Shown: positions 1 through 9,709 of the stretch, one piece after another
How the letters are laid out: each line of letters starts with the position of its first letter
How positions within the stretch are numbered: position 1 is the stretch's first letter
NCBI RefSeq assembly: GCF_963676065.1
Contig: NZ_OY780933.1
Location: forward strand, 2,582,122 to 2,646,121
Direction of reading: 5' to 3'
Origin: Maridesulfovibrio sp.
GTDB taxonomy: Bacteria; Desulfobacterota; Desulfovibrionia; Desulfovibrionales; Desulfovibrionaceae
DNA: 64,000 nucleotides
Translations under genes and position numbers: made by a program
The notes under the pieces: model-generated
Seen by the model: only the letters and a program-made list of their open reading frames with translations
Told to the model about the DNA's origin: nothing
The model's database searches: none

Positions 1-505
1 AGCCGGCAAGAATGAAGCTGATCAGGATCAGGGCGGTGTCGTATGGTATGCCGAATGAAATTTCCATCATACGAGAAATTCCGATCAGCACCGCCGCAGC
101 GTAAACCGGGATGAACAGAAAAATTATTCCGCCTGCGAAACCCTGAATGAATTTTGAATCGTAACGACGGCCTAAAAGTTCCGGGAAGGTATGGCTTTCA
201 AGAGCGAGTCCCATGCGCCGGGTGCGTTTGCCGAAAAATACCATGGCTACGAGTACGCCGATGACGATGGTGGCGAGAGTCAGCCAGAGCAGGGGAAATC
301 CGAAGAGTCCTGCCGCCCCTCCAAAGCCGATGATGGCTGAAGTAGAAACAAATGTAGCACCGTAGGACATGGCCATGATGAACGGATTCATCTGTCTGCC
401 TGCGAGCATATAGTCTGTTGATTTTTTGGTGGATTGCCAGCCCTTGAAGCCAAGATAGAAAATGACCCCGAGGTAGATACAGGTAATGACGATCTTGGTA
501 ACCAT
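1..505 (-). CDS. Sodium:solute symporter (SSF family), 5' part only
   Basis: The reverse strand reads as an integral membrane protein starting MVTKIVITCIYLGVIFYLG and running off the left edge of the window, so about 168 N-terminal residues are visible. The motif region YMLAGRQMNPFIMAMSYGA followed by STSAIIGFGGAAG is typical of the sodium:solute symporter family (PutP/ActP-like, LeuT fold, inner membrane). At least four hydrophobic segments can be seen. The substrate cannot be told from this part; acetate, proline and other small solutes are all possible for the family. The start ATG (503-505) overlaps the stop codon of the small upstream gene in a TAATG arrangement, so the two are translationally coupled. 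Confidence 0.85.
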   Translation of the reverse strand, partial: MVTKIVITCIYLGVIFYLGFKGWQSTKKSTDYMLAGRQMNPFIMAMSYGATFVSTSAIIGFGGAAGLFGFPLLWLTLATIVIGVLVAMVFFGKRTRRMGLALESHTFPELLGRRYDSKFIQGFAGGIIFLFIPVYAAAVLIGISRMMEISFGIPYDTALILISFILAG

Positions 506-666
506 TACTCGTCCCCTTTTCCTTTCACTTCAACACTTAGTGCTGTGGCATCGGGTTTACCTTTCTTGTTCCAGTTCAGGATTCCGTAAGCCACGCACCC
601 AAGCGATGAGAGCAGGCAGAGCCAGAAGACTGCCGCAATTTCCACACTTCCAAGTCCTAACATCAT
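505..666 (-). CDS. Small symporter accessory membrane protein (53 aa)
   Basis: This short ORF starts MMLGLGSVEIAAVFW, has one hydrophobic segment (about residues 5-30) and ends in a charged tail (GKGDE). A GGAGG ribosome-binding site lies 6 bases before the ATG at 664-666. Its stop shares one base with the start of the symporter gene. Small one-helix proteins encoded just before SSF symporters are known as symporter small accessory proteins, and size, single helix and coupling fit. The function is inferred from that context; no catalytic motif is present. Confidence 0.75.
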   Translation of the reverse strand: MMLGLGSVEIAAVFWLCLLSSLGCVAYGILNWNKKGKPDATALSVEVKGKGDE

Positions 667-775
667 TTAATGCCTCCAGATGTAGTGAATTGATTAAAAT
701 TGTTAAAAAAGCTGTGGTCAGCTGAAATTATGGAATTCTGTGAAGGCGCAGCCTGTGTTCAGGGACCCGGGCAGG

Positions 776-811
776 AAATAAAAAAGGCCGCGGGCTGTTT
801 GCCTGCGGCCT
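776..811 (-). terminator. Rho-independent terminator/attenuator in the symporter leader
   Basis: On the minus strand a 10-bp GC-rich stem (plus-strand arms 786-795 and 801-810, one mismatch) is followed by a run of T residues (785-776 region). It lies about 110 bases upstream of the first start codon of the symporter pair and downstream of their likely promoter, so it would stop leader transcription rather than end a gene. Confidence 0.7.
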
Positions 812-956
812 GGTAGAAAACTCTTTCAACTTTCGTTTAAGCGAGTGAACACCTCCAGACCACAGGGCTGGTAAAGCTAAAAAAATTAAAAAAGAAAAAA
901 AACTCTTTATTGGTGTTCATCAAATGTTTTTAGCGTAAGCAGTCACTTACTGTCAA
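812..956 (-). promoter_or_regulatory. Promoter and structured 5' leader of the symporter operon
   Basis: A minus-strand TTGACA lies at 956-951, with a weak A-rich -10 near 932-927. Right after the expected start, bases 919-912 (TGAACACC) are perfectly complementary to bases 853-846 (GGTGTTCA), giving an 8-bp closing stem. Inside it are a long U-rich tract and a short hairpin (about 873-857). A further GAAA-capped hairpin (about 848-822) sits between this stem and the terminator at 776-811. The arrangement of promoter, 5' closed structure and terminator resembles a riboswitch or attenuator; no known class was recognised. Confidence 0.5.
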
Positions 957-984
957 CCCGTTTATGTACTGTTGTGCAAAGGTG

Positions 985-1004
985 TTGATTGATCACTGAA
1001 TCAA
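985..1004. repeat. Inverted repeat upstream of gdhA
   Basis: TTGATT and AATCAA are separated by 8 bases about 155 bases upstream of the gdhA start, in the divergent region shared with the symporter leader. It could be an operator, but the arms are short and AT-rich. Apart from the leader features and this repeat, nothing else was seen between 957 and 1146. Confidence 0.25.
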
Positions 1005-1119
1005 AAAACACAAATTTGGAAATAATTAATTGCAGTTTCTTATGAGATTTTTAAAAAGATGTGTGGACTTAGTCGGTTAGTGATGGAATAAAGGAAGTGA
1101 AAAAAATTTGGTATGTTAA

Positions 1120-2505
<1,386 letters not shown>

Positions 2506-2518
2506 TAAGATGTTCGGT

Positions 2519-2561
2519 GCCCGTGGATAGGAAAATTCGAAAGAGTTTTCCTTCCATGGGC
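2519..2561 (+). other. Intercistronic stem-loop between gdhA and the receiver/ATP-grasp gene
   Basis: Arms 2519-2538 and 2543-2561 pair along their whole length with one bulged base and close on a GAAA tetraloop. No T run follows, so it is unlikely to be a standard terminator. It may shield gdhA mRNA from 3' decay or set the relative expression of the downstream gene. Confidence 0.7.
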
Positions 2562-2604
2562 ATTGAATTGCCGATTTATCCAGAGGGGCGCTAAGGGCAT
2601 TTTT

Positions 2605-5595
2605 ATGGAAGATAAAATGACATTCTTGGGCGGGCAGAGCCGTAAGTTCAGCCTTTACCATGATCTTATGCAGGTCAAAGTCCGGGACATTCTGCTTATA
2701 TCAAGTCCTTATGATGCCTGGGTAATGGAAGAAGACAGCCGTATTTCTGAACGTATCGTCAGTGAATACCGAGGGTTGAACTTAAGCCGTCCTCCTCGTC
2801 TGACATGGGCTTCCACCATCGAAGAAGCCCTCGAGCTGCTGGATGTCCGTTTTTTTGATCTGGTTATTTTGATGCCCCACCTGAGCAATATGGATTGTTG
2901 TGACATGGGACGTCGCATCAAGGATAAAATTCCGGGCATCCCTGTGGCTATGATGGCCCACAAACAACTGGCAGTCCCGGATGATATTCTTTGTGAAGGT
3001 ACGGACCGCCAGTTCGTCTGGTCCGGCGATGCCGAACTGCTGGTGGCTATGGTTAAGAATCTGGAGGATCTGCTCAATGTGGAGCACGATACTTCAGAGG
3101 TCGGCATCAGGGTTATAATTGTAGTCGAGGATTCTCCCCGCTATCTGGCTTCGTTTTTGCCTATTCTCTACAAGGAACTGGTCCGTCAGACTCAGGCTGT
3201 GCTTGAGGAGGGGCTTAATTCCGAACACCGTCTGCTGACCATGAGGGCGCGGCCGAAAATTTTGAATGCCCGTACTTATGAAGAGGCCATGGTTCTTTTT
3301 GAGAAATATGAGCCGTATATTCTGGGAGTTATCTCCGATGTACGCTTTCCTCGCATGGGGATTCTGGATGGTAATTCCGGTGTAGAACTGCTTAAGAGTA
3401 TTAAGGGACGCAGGGATGATATCCCTCTGCTTCTGACCAGCAATGAACCTGAAAACGAAGAACGTGCCGCTGCTATTCCCGCCTGTTTTGTCGATAAAAA
3501 TTCTCCGGAACTGATGTCGGAGATCCGTAAGTTCGTGATGGAACATCTGGGCTTCGGAGATTTTATTTTCCGCGATATGCATGGAAAGGAAGTCGCGCGC
3601 GCTTCGAGCCTTTATTCACTGGAAAAGTGTCTCAGTAATATTCCGCAAGATATTTTGATGAAGCACTGCAAGCTGAATGATTTTTCCCGCTGGTTCTATG
3701 CCCGTACCGAGATTGCCCTTGCCAATAGCATTCGGCCTCTTCGTGAATTTGATTTCCCCGATGTGGAAACTCATCGCAAGCAGTTATTATCCCTTATCCG
3801 GGAAAGGCGCACGCAGCGTCAACAGGGAGTCATCGTATCATTTAATCCGAAAGATTTTGATCCGGATACTAATTTCCTTAAAATCGGTTCCGGTTCGCTG
3901 GGTGGAAAGGCGCGCGGCATGGCATTCATCTGCTCCATGCTGGCTCGTAATCCGTGGCTGCACGATAAATATCAGGATATGATAATTACCGCCCCGCGAA
4001 CTCTTACAATCGGAACATCCGGGTTCGATGATTTTATGGAGATGAATGACCTCCACCATCTGGCAACTGCCGATCTCGATGATGATAAGGTTGCTGAAAT
4101 TTTCAGGGACGCTTTCTTTCCCGGCTGGATCGAAGCACAATTATGGGCTTACCTGCAGGAAGTTGAGTATCCGTTATCCATCAGGTCTTCCAGCCTGCTT
4201 GAAGATGCGCAGTATCAGGCCTATGCCGGTCTGTATCAGACGTACATGATCCCAAATGACCATTCTGATATTGAGCAGCGGCTGAAACAGCTGGTGGATG
4301 GAGTAAAGCTGGTTTGGGCATCCACATATTACAAGGCTCCGAAATCATTTTCCCAGCGGGTCAACCAGCGCACTGATGAAGAAAAAATGGCGGTAATTAT
4401 TCAGGAAGTAGCCGGACAGCAGTACGGTGACTATTATTTCCCGGCCATATCCGGGGTAGGACAGTCCTACAACTACTATCCATTTGGAAAGATGAAGCCG
4501 GAGCAGGGTGTGGCGACAATCGCGCTGGGCATCGGAAAATCTGTGGTGGACGGAGAACAGTGCATACGTTTTTCTCCAAAATATCCCAAGATCTTACCGC
4601 AGTGTCCAACCGTGCAGGATTCGCTTAAGAACGCTCAGACTTCCTTTTACGGATTGCGCATGGGCAACGGTGAAATCTATGACATCCATGGTGATGCGAA
4701 TCTTGAAAAACTGGATATCGCCGACTTTGAGGAATCACTGCCGGTGCGCAGTCTGGCTTCAACTTATATCGCTGAAGAAGGCAGGATAAGGGATACCGCG
4801 GCGGTACCGGGTCCTAAGGTCGTGCTTTTTGCCCCGGTTCTCAAACACAAGCTTATCCCTTTACCGGCAGTGCTGAGCGATGTGCTTAGGCTGGCGGAAA
4901 AAGGCATGGGCGGACCTGTTGAAATGGAATTCTGCATCAATCTGTTTGAGGATGGCCGCAAGCCGGAATTCAACCTGCTGCAATTGCGGCCGATGAGTGC
5001 TCGGGCTGATTTGAATCGTATCGAGATTTCAGATCAGGAACTTAAGGAAGCCGTCTGTTCTTCCAGCCATGCACTCGGCAATGCGGAGAAAGAGGATATA
5101 GTTGATATCCTTATCGTTCGTCCCGATTGTTTTGATGTGGCCAAAACCCGTCAAATCGCTACGGAAATTTCGCGTATTAACGGACAGCTGGTCAAACAGA
5201 AACGTAAGTACCTGCTGGCCGGTCCCGGACGCTGGGGATCTGCTGACCCATGGCTGGGAATCCCGGTAGAATGGCCCGATATTTCAAATGTTTCCGCGAT
5301 TATAGAGACCTCCACTGAATCACTTAAGGTGGAGCCTTCGCAGGGGTCGCATTTTTTTCATAATATTACCACACTGGGCATTAACTATTTTATGGTCCTC
5401 GATAAACCCGGCAACCGAATGAATTGGGAATGGTTTACAAACCAGCATATTATTGAGAAAGGTGAGTACGTCAGTCATTTACGATTGCCTGCACCGGTGA
5501 TCTTAAAGGTTGATGGACGAAGTTCTCAAGGGGTAATACTTCCTTCCAGAGGGAGTGAGGATTATTGTTTGTTGCGCGAATGTGTAGCGGGATAA
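2605..5595 (+). CDS. Receiver-receiver-ATP-grasp (PEP/pyruvate-binding) signalling protein
   Basis: The start at 2605 is chosen because AAGGG sits 7 bases upstream; the reading frame is open from 2563. The 996-residue product has a first receiver-like domain (about 20-140) that lacks a clear phospho-acceptor Asp. A second receiver (about 170-310) has acidic residues E175/D176, acceptor D245, T278 and K298 in place. A PPDK_N-type ATP-grasp follows (about 420-810), with GGKARGMAF, the SIRSSS arginine motif and the LLQLRPM end motif. The C-terminal part has GPGRWGS and PSQGSHFFHN motifs. The phosphohistidine and PEP-barrel domains of PEP synthase are absent, so it is not a complete PpsA. A regulatory phosphotransfer role is inferred. 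Two STAS genes follow. Confidence 0.8.
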   Translation: MEDKMTFLGGQSRKFSLYHDLMQVKVRDILLISSPYDAWVMEEDSRISERIVSEYRGLNLSRPPRLTWASTIEEALELLDVRFFDLVILMPHLSNMDCCDMGRRIKDKIPGIPVAMMAHKQLAVPDDILCEGTDRQFVWSGDAELLVAMVKNLEDLLNVEHDTSEVGIRVIIVVEDSPRYLASFLPILYKELVRQTQAVLEEGLNSEHRLLTMRARPKILNARTYEEAMVLFEKYEPYILGVISDVRFPRMGILDGNSGVELLKSIKGRRDDIPLLLTSNEPENEERAAAIPACFVDKNSPELMSEIRKFVMEHLGFGDFIFRDMHGKEVARASSLYSLEKCLSNIPQDILMKHCKLNDFSRWFYARTEIALANSIRPLREFDFPDVETHRKQLLSLIRERRTQRQQGVIVSFNPKDFDPDTNFLKIGSGSLGGKARGMAFICSMLARNPWLHDKYQDMIITAPRTLTIGTSGFDDFMEMNDLHHLATADLDDDKVAEIFRDAFFPGWIEAQLWAYLQEVEYPLSIRSSSLLEDAQYQAYAGLYQTYMIPNDHSDIEQRLKQLVDGVKLVWASTYYKAPKSFSQRVNQRTDEEKMAVIIQEVAGQQYGDYYFPAISGVGQSYNYYPFGKMKPEQGVATIALGIGKSVVDGEQCIRFSPKYPKILPQCPTVQDSLKNAQTSFYGLRMGNGEIYDIHGDANLEKLDIADFEESLPVRSLASTYIAEEGRIRDTAAVPGPKVVLFAPVLKHKLIPLPAVLSDVLRLAEKGMGGPVEMEFCINLFEDGRKPEFNLLQLRPMSARADLNRIEISDQELKEAVCSSSHALGNAEKEDIVDILIVRPDCFDVAKTRQIATEISRINGQLVKQKRKYLLAGPGRWGSADPWLGIPVEWPDISNVSAIIETSTESLKVEPSQGSHFFHNITTLGINYFMVLDKPGNRMNWEWFTNQHIIEKGEYVSHLRLPAPVILKVDGRSSQGVILPSRGSEDYCLLRECVAG

Positions 5596-5616
5596 GTTTT
5601 TTGTTTGGAGTTTTTT

Positions 5617-5985
5617 ATGAGTAGTTCCACGCAGAATGGAGATGGTTTTGATTTTATTGAAGAAGAACGCGATGAATGCTTGCTCCTGCGTCCTAAAGGT
5701 CGTTTTAATCATTCCACGGTGCCTTTAATCCGAGAGCGTCTCTATAGTTACTGTTGTGAGTACGGTTGCAGGATAGTGATGTGCATGGAAGATGTGGACT
5801 TTATCGATAGCTCCGGGTTAGGCGTGATGGTTCATGCTCATAAATGCTGCGAAAAATATTGTGGAATAATTGTGTATAGTGACTTCAGCGAAATGATTTC
5901 CAAAAATATGAAGATGCTGCACATGGATAAATATCTTAATTTCTGCCCGACTTTGGAATCTGCTTTGGAAGAAGTCAGCTTTTAG
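5617..5985 (+). CDS. STAS-domain protein (anti-sigma factor antagonist type)
   Basis: The product is 122 residues from the ATG at 5617, which has TTGGAG 6 bases upstream; the frame extends to 5605. It is one STAS domain of the SpoIIAA type, with the conserved FIDSSGLGV motif whose serine is normally phosphorylated by a partner kinase. It lies 21 bases after the receiver/ATP-grasp gene and probably shares its transcript. The cognate kinase and target are not in the window. A role in partner switching is known for the family and inferred here. Confidence 0.85.
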   Translation: MSSSTQNGDGFDFIEEERDECLLLRPKGRFNHSTVPLIRERLYSYCCEYGCRIVMCMEDVDFIDSSGLGVMVHAHKCCEKYCGIIVYSDFSEMISKNMKMLHMDKYLNFCPTLESALEEVSF

Positions 5986-6059
5986 CCTTTTCAAGTCTTA
6001 CCTCCTAGTCTAGCTAATGATGTTTTGAATGGTGGCATTGATAATGCAAGTACCTACTC

Positions 6060-6536
6060 ATGACTAACATAAATGAAAGCATAGACAGGTTTGGTCTTGA
6101 GGGTAATGCCTTGAGATTGAAGGAAGCGGCTGGGGAACAAAATTCTGACAGCAGCCTGAATCTTGACTCTGTTGTTAATCAGATTTTTGACATGAAGTTT
6201 GACTTTTTGGAGCGGCAGAAAGGTGAATTTACAATTTTTGCTCCTAAAGGACGGGTCAGCAGTTCTACAGCAAAACTTTTCAAAGATAAGATTTATAGCG
6301 CTGTTTCAAAGCAGGGCTGTAAGGTAATTATCAATCTTAGGTATGTGAGTCTGATAGATAGTGTCGGGCTTGGGATTCTTATCAACGCTCACAAAACAGC
6401 GGATAAGAATGGTGGAATGATAGTTCTGACCGATGTTCCGGAAAGAATTATGGTGAATCTGGCGATGTTGTACATGGATCGCTATCTTCATTTTGCATCT
6501 GATATGAAACAGGCCACCAGTATGATGGCTTGGTAG
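6060..6536 (+). CDS. Second STAS-domain protein with N-terminal extension
   Basis: The 158-residue product has about 50 extra N-terminal residues before a STAS domain containing LIDSVGLGILINAHK, parallel to the preceding protein (FIDSSGLGVMVHAHK). The candidate phospho-serine is kept. The ATG at 6060 has no strong ribosome-binding site, and a later ATG (6192) would give a bare STAS domain, so the start is uncertain. The two adjacent STAS genes look like a diverged tandem duplication. A terminator follows at 6560. Confidence 0.8.
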   Translation: MTNINESIDRFGLEGNALRLKEAAGEQNSDSSLNLDSVVNQIFDMKFDFLERQKGEFTIFAPKGRVSSSTAKLFKDKIYSAVSKQGCKVIINLRYVSLIDSVGLGILINAHKTADKNGGMIVLTDVPERIMVNLAMLYMDRYLHFASDMKQATSMMAW

Positions 6537-6559
6537 AAAGCACTTCCTGCTACGAGTTT

Positions 6560-6594
6560 GCCCCGGTTCTGAAAAAACAGAGCCGGGGCTTTTT
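6560..6594. terminator. Bidirectional terminator between STAS genes and the RND operon
   Basis: A perfect 12-bp stem (6560-6571 with 6578-6589, counting the single G-T pair) encloses an A-rich loop and is followed by a T run on the plus strand. A run of A in the loop and an AT-rich 5' flank make it weaker on the other strand, where the convergent RND gene ends at 6621. Confidence 0.85.
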
Positions 6595-6620
6595 CTTTGG
6601 GTTTAATAGCGTGTCGTACC

Positions 6621-9600
6621 TCATTTCTCGTTCTTATGGGGGATGCCGAGCAGTTCGCGTTTGGCCCGGCCTCGTTCATAAGTCCATTTCTGGTACGCAT
6701 CCATGTAGGTATAGAATACCGGAGTCAGATAAAGGGTCACCACCTGCGAGAGGATCAATCCGCCTACAATTGCGAGGCCCATAGGCTGTCTGGCCTGTGC
6801 TCCTGCGCCGAGACCAAGTGCGATGGGCATGGCACCGGCTATGGCCGCGATTGTGGTCATCATGATGGGCCGGAATCTTTCCAGCGATCCTTTCATTGCC
6901 GCTTCAGCCGGAGACAGGTTGTCTTTTTCTTCGGCTTCAAGGGCGAAGTCGACCACCATGATGGCGTTTTTCTTGACGATACCGATCAGCATAATAACTC
7001 CGACAATGCCGAACAGGTCGAGGTCCTTACCAAACAGGGTAAGGGTGATCAGTCCGCCGATTGCTGCGGAAGGCAGGCCGGAGATAATGGTTATGGGATG
7101 GATATAACTTTCGTAAAGAATGCCCAGAATCATGAAAATGATGAAAATAGCGATGGCCAGTAGAAAATAGACACTGGACATGGACTTCTGAAATTCGTCC
7201 GCTGTTCCCTCAAAGTTCGAGACAACCGTATCCGGCAGATTGTTGAGGGCCAGTTCATTAATGGCTGCTGTTGCGTCGCTTAGCGAATGACCGGGAGCGA
7301 TGTTGAAGGAGTAGGTCACCGAGGGTAGCATTCCGGTATGATTGACCTGCATGGGACCGGGTTTTTCTTCAAAGCTGGCAATGTTATCAAGCCTTACAAG
7401 CTTTCCGTCCTTGTTTGCAACGTATAGTTTCATCAAATCGCGCGGGTCCCGCTGATTGTAGGGCAGTACTTGCAGAATAACCCAGTACTGGTCGGTGTCG
7501 CCGTAAATGGTTGAGACTTTCCGCTCTGAATATGCGGAGTTGAGGGTGTTCTCGATGTCGTGGGCAGTTACTCCGTAATATGAGGCTTTGTCGCGGTCAA
7601 TCTTTACCCAGAGTTCCGGGTTCTGGTTTAGCAGGTCGGAAGTAAGTCCGGTCAGGAACGGGATTTTACGCATCTGCATTTCAAATTCAGGAGCGATTGC
7701 GAAAAGTTCCTGCTGATCAGGGGCCTGCACAGTGTACTGGTAAAGGTTTTTAGTTGATTTAGCAGAGAGCCTGATCATGGGCGGGTTCTGAATCCAGACC
7801 ATTATTCCCGGTTCGTTATTCAGTCTGTACATAAGCTGCAGGGCGACTTCGTCGGCGGTCATATCACGGTCTCCCGGGGGGACCAGCATGGGGAAAATAT
7901 AACCCTGATTCTGGATCGGAGCGCCAGCTACGGTTATCACACTGCGTATATTCGGGTCGGACATCAGCAGCGGTTCAAGCTTTTTTATATGCTCTTTCAT
8001 GTCATCATAGGCGATTCCCTGCTTACCCTGTGCGAACCCCTGACAATAACTCATATCATCAGTGGGCAGGAACCCTTTGGGTATGATCATAAAAAAGTGA
8101 ATGGTCGCCAGCAGTATTAATCCCGCTGCAACCATAGTCCATGCCCGGTGGCGCATTACAAAATGCAGGGAACGGTCATACATGCGCAGCAGAAAATCGA
8201 AAAAAGGGTCGGATTCGGACAGCTTGCTGCCCGGCTTGAGTATGCGGCTGGCCAGCATGGGCGTCATGGTCAGTGAAACCACACCCGAAGCAAGGATTGC
8301 CACAGTAATAGTCATGGCGAATTCGTGCAGGATTCGTCCTATGATTCCGGACATGTACATCAGCGGAATGAAAACAACGGCCAGGGAAAGAGTCATGGAA
8401 ATGATGGTGAATGTGATCTGTTTTGCCCCGTCCAATGCTGCCTGATAAGGCTTCTTGCCCATTTCCAGATGGCGGACGATGTTTTCAATCATGACCACCG
8501 CATCATCCACGACAAATCCCACGGACAGCGTCAGGGCCAGCAGGGAAAGAGTATCCAGTGAGTATCCCAGAATATACATGATCGCAAAGGTGAATATGAT
8601 CGAAACCGGGATCGCGATGGAAGCAATAATTGTCGCGGAAAAGTTTTTCAGGAAAAAGAAAATTACGCAGATAACAAAAAATATCGCCAGCAGCAGGGTG
8701 TCCTGCACATCGTTTACCGCATCTTCAATGGGGACAGAGCGGTCGTAAAGGACTTTCATCTGGATTCCGGCAGGAATCTGGTCCCGTATGGTCGGCAGCA
8801 TTTCCTGAATGGTCTTGCAGACTTCTATGGTATTTGATCCCGGTTGTTTCTGGATAGCGATGACCATCCCGCGTTTGCCGTCAATCCATGAACCGGATTT
8901 ATCCGACTGCACGGAGTTGATGACTTCACCGACATCGGAAAGACGTACCGTCCTGCCGTCTTTGGATTCAAATATCATGGGCATGAAGTCTTCCGCAGTT
9001 TCCAACTGTCCGGTTGATTCTACGGTGACGGCCATTTTTTTATTGTTCAGTGTTCCTACCGGCTCTTTGACGTTCTGGGTGCTGATGGATTCGCGGATGT
9101 TATCAATGTTCATGCCGCGGGCAGCAAGCTTTTCCGGATTCACCCGTACTCTTACAGCGAGTTTTGATTCACCGTAGACCTGAACCTTTGAAACTCCGTT
9201 GATCATGGAGATGGAGTCGGTCAGAAAGGTGGTTGTGTATTCGTTGACTTTATAAAGGGGCATGGTCTCAGACCAGATAGCCATGTAAAGCACCGGGTCG
9301 TCAGCGGGGTTTACTTTTTCATAGTATGGTTGCTGCGGCAGGTCGGTGGGCAGATCCCCGCTTGCCCGTGAGATGGCGGCCTGCGTGTCCGAGGCCGCGC
9401 CGTCAATATCACGGTCAAGGTCGAATTGCAGGGTGATCTGGGTCTGGCCCTGTGAGTTTACTGAACTCATGGAACGCAGCCCCGGTGTGGAAGTGAATTC
9501 TTTTTCCAGCGGAGTGGCAACTGATGAAGCCATGGTTGATGGGCTGGCTCCAGGCAGGCTCGCGGTTACCTGCAAAGTAGGAAATTCCACTGCCGGCAGA

Positions 9601-9707
9601 TAACTTACCGGGAGTCGCAGGTATCCCACAATTCCGAAAAAAACCATGCCGATTACCACCAGCGAGGTCATAACCGGGCGTTTGATGAATAGTTCTGTGA
9701 TGTTCAT
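6621..9707 (-). CDS. RND efflux pump inner-membrane subunit (HAE1/MdtC-like)
   Basis: The 1028-residue product has the length and layout of AcrB/MdtBC-type drug:proton antiporters. These have twelve membrane helices, two large periplasmic loops and an N-terminus of the form MNITELFIKRPVMTSL. The proton-relay acidic pair in helix 4 (VGFVVDDAVVM) and the helix-10 lysine (GIVKKNAIMVVDF) are present. It begins 2 bases after the adaptor stop, with GGTGAG as ribosome-binding site. No outer-membrane TolC gene is adjacent, so the complex must use one encoded elsewhere. The substrate is unknown. Confidence 0.92.
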   Translation of the reverse strand: MNITELFIKRPVMTSLVVIGMVFFGIVGYLRLPVSYLPAVEFPTLQVTASLPGASPSTMASSVATPLEKEFTSTPGLRSMSSVNSQGQTQITLQFDLDRDIDGAASDTQAAISRASGDLPTDLPQQPYYEKVNPADDPVLYMAIWSETMPLYKVNEYTTTFLTDSISMINGVSKVQVYGESKLAVRVRVNPEKLAARGMNIDNIRESISTQNVKEPVGTLNNKKMAVTVESTGQLETAEDFMPMIFESKDGRTVRLSDVGEVINSVQSDKSGSWIDGKRGMVIAIQKQPGSNTIEVCKTIQEMLPTIRDQIPAGIQMKVLYDRSVPIEDAVNDVQDTLLLAIFFVICVIFFFLKNFSATIIASIAIPVSIIFTFAIMYILGYSLDTLSLLALTLSVGFVVDDAVVMIENIVRHLEMGKKPYQAALDGAKQITFTIISMTLSLAVVFIPLMYMSGIIGRILHEFAMTITVAILASGVVSLTMTPMLASRILKPGSKLSESDPFFDFLLRMYDRSLHFVMRHRAWTMVAAGLILLATIHFFMIIPKGFLPTDDMSYCQGFAQGKQGIAYDDMKEHIKKLEPLLMSDPNIRSVITVAGAPIQNQGYIFPMLVPPGDRDMTADEVALQLMYRLNNEPGIMVWIQNPPMIRLSAKSTKNLYQYTVQAPDQQELFAIAPEFEMQMRKIPFLTGLTSDLLNQNPELWVKIDRDKASYYGVTAHDIENTLNSAYSERKVSTIYGDTDQYWVILQVLPYNQRDPRDLMKLYVANKDGKLVRLDNIASFEEKPGPMQVNHTGMLPSVTYSFNIAPGHSLSDATAAINELALNNLPDTVVSNFEGTADEFQKSMSSVYFLLAIAIFIIFMILGILYESYIHPITIISGLPSAAIGGLITLTLFGKDLDLFGIVGVIMLIGIVKKNAIMVVDFALEAEEKDNLSPAEAAMKGSLERFRPIMMTTIAAIAGAMPIALGLGAGAQARQPMGLAIVGGLILSQVVTLYLTPVFYTYMDAYQKWTYERGRAKRELLGIPHKNEK

Positions 9708-9709
9708 GA

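Noticed and set aside
2563-2604. Longer N-terminus of the receiver/ATP-grasp protein starting at TTG 2563
   Set aside because: This segment begins right at the end of the intercistronic hairpin and lacks a ribosome-binding site; the ATG at 2605 has AAGGG at good spacing.
6597-7163. 188-codon plus-strand ORF opposite the RND pump gene
   Set aside because: It is antisense to a well-supported RND gene, rich in His/Asp/Gly from the opposite-frame composition, and has no domain.
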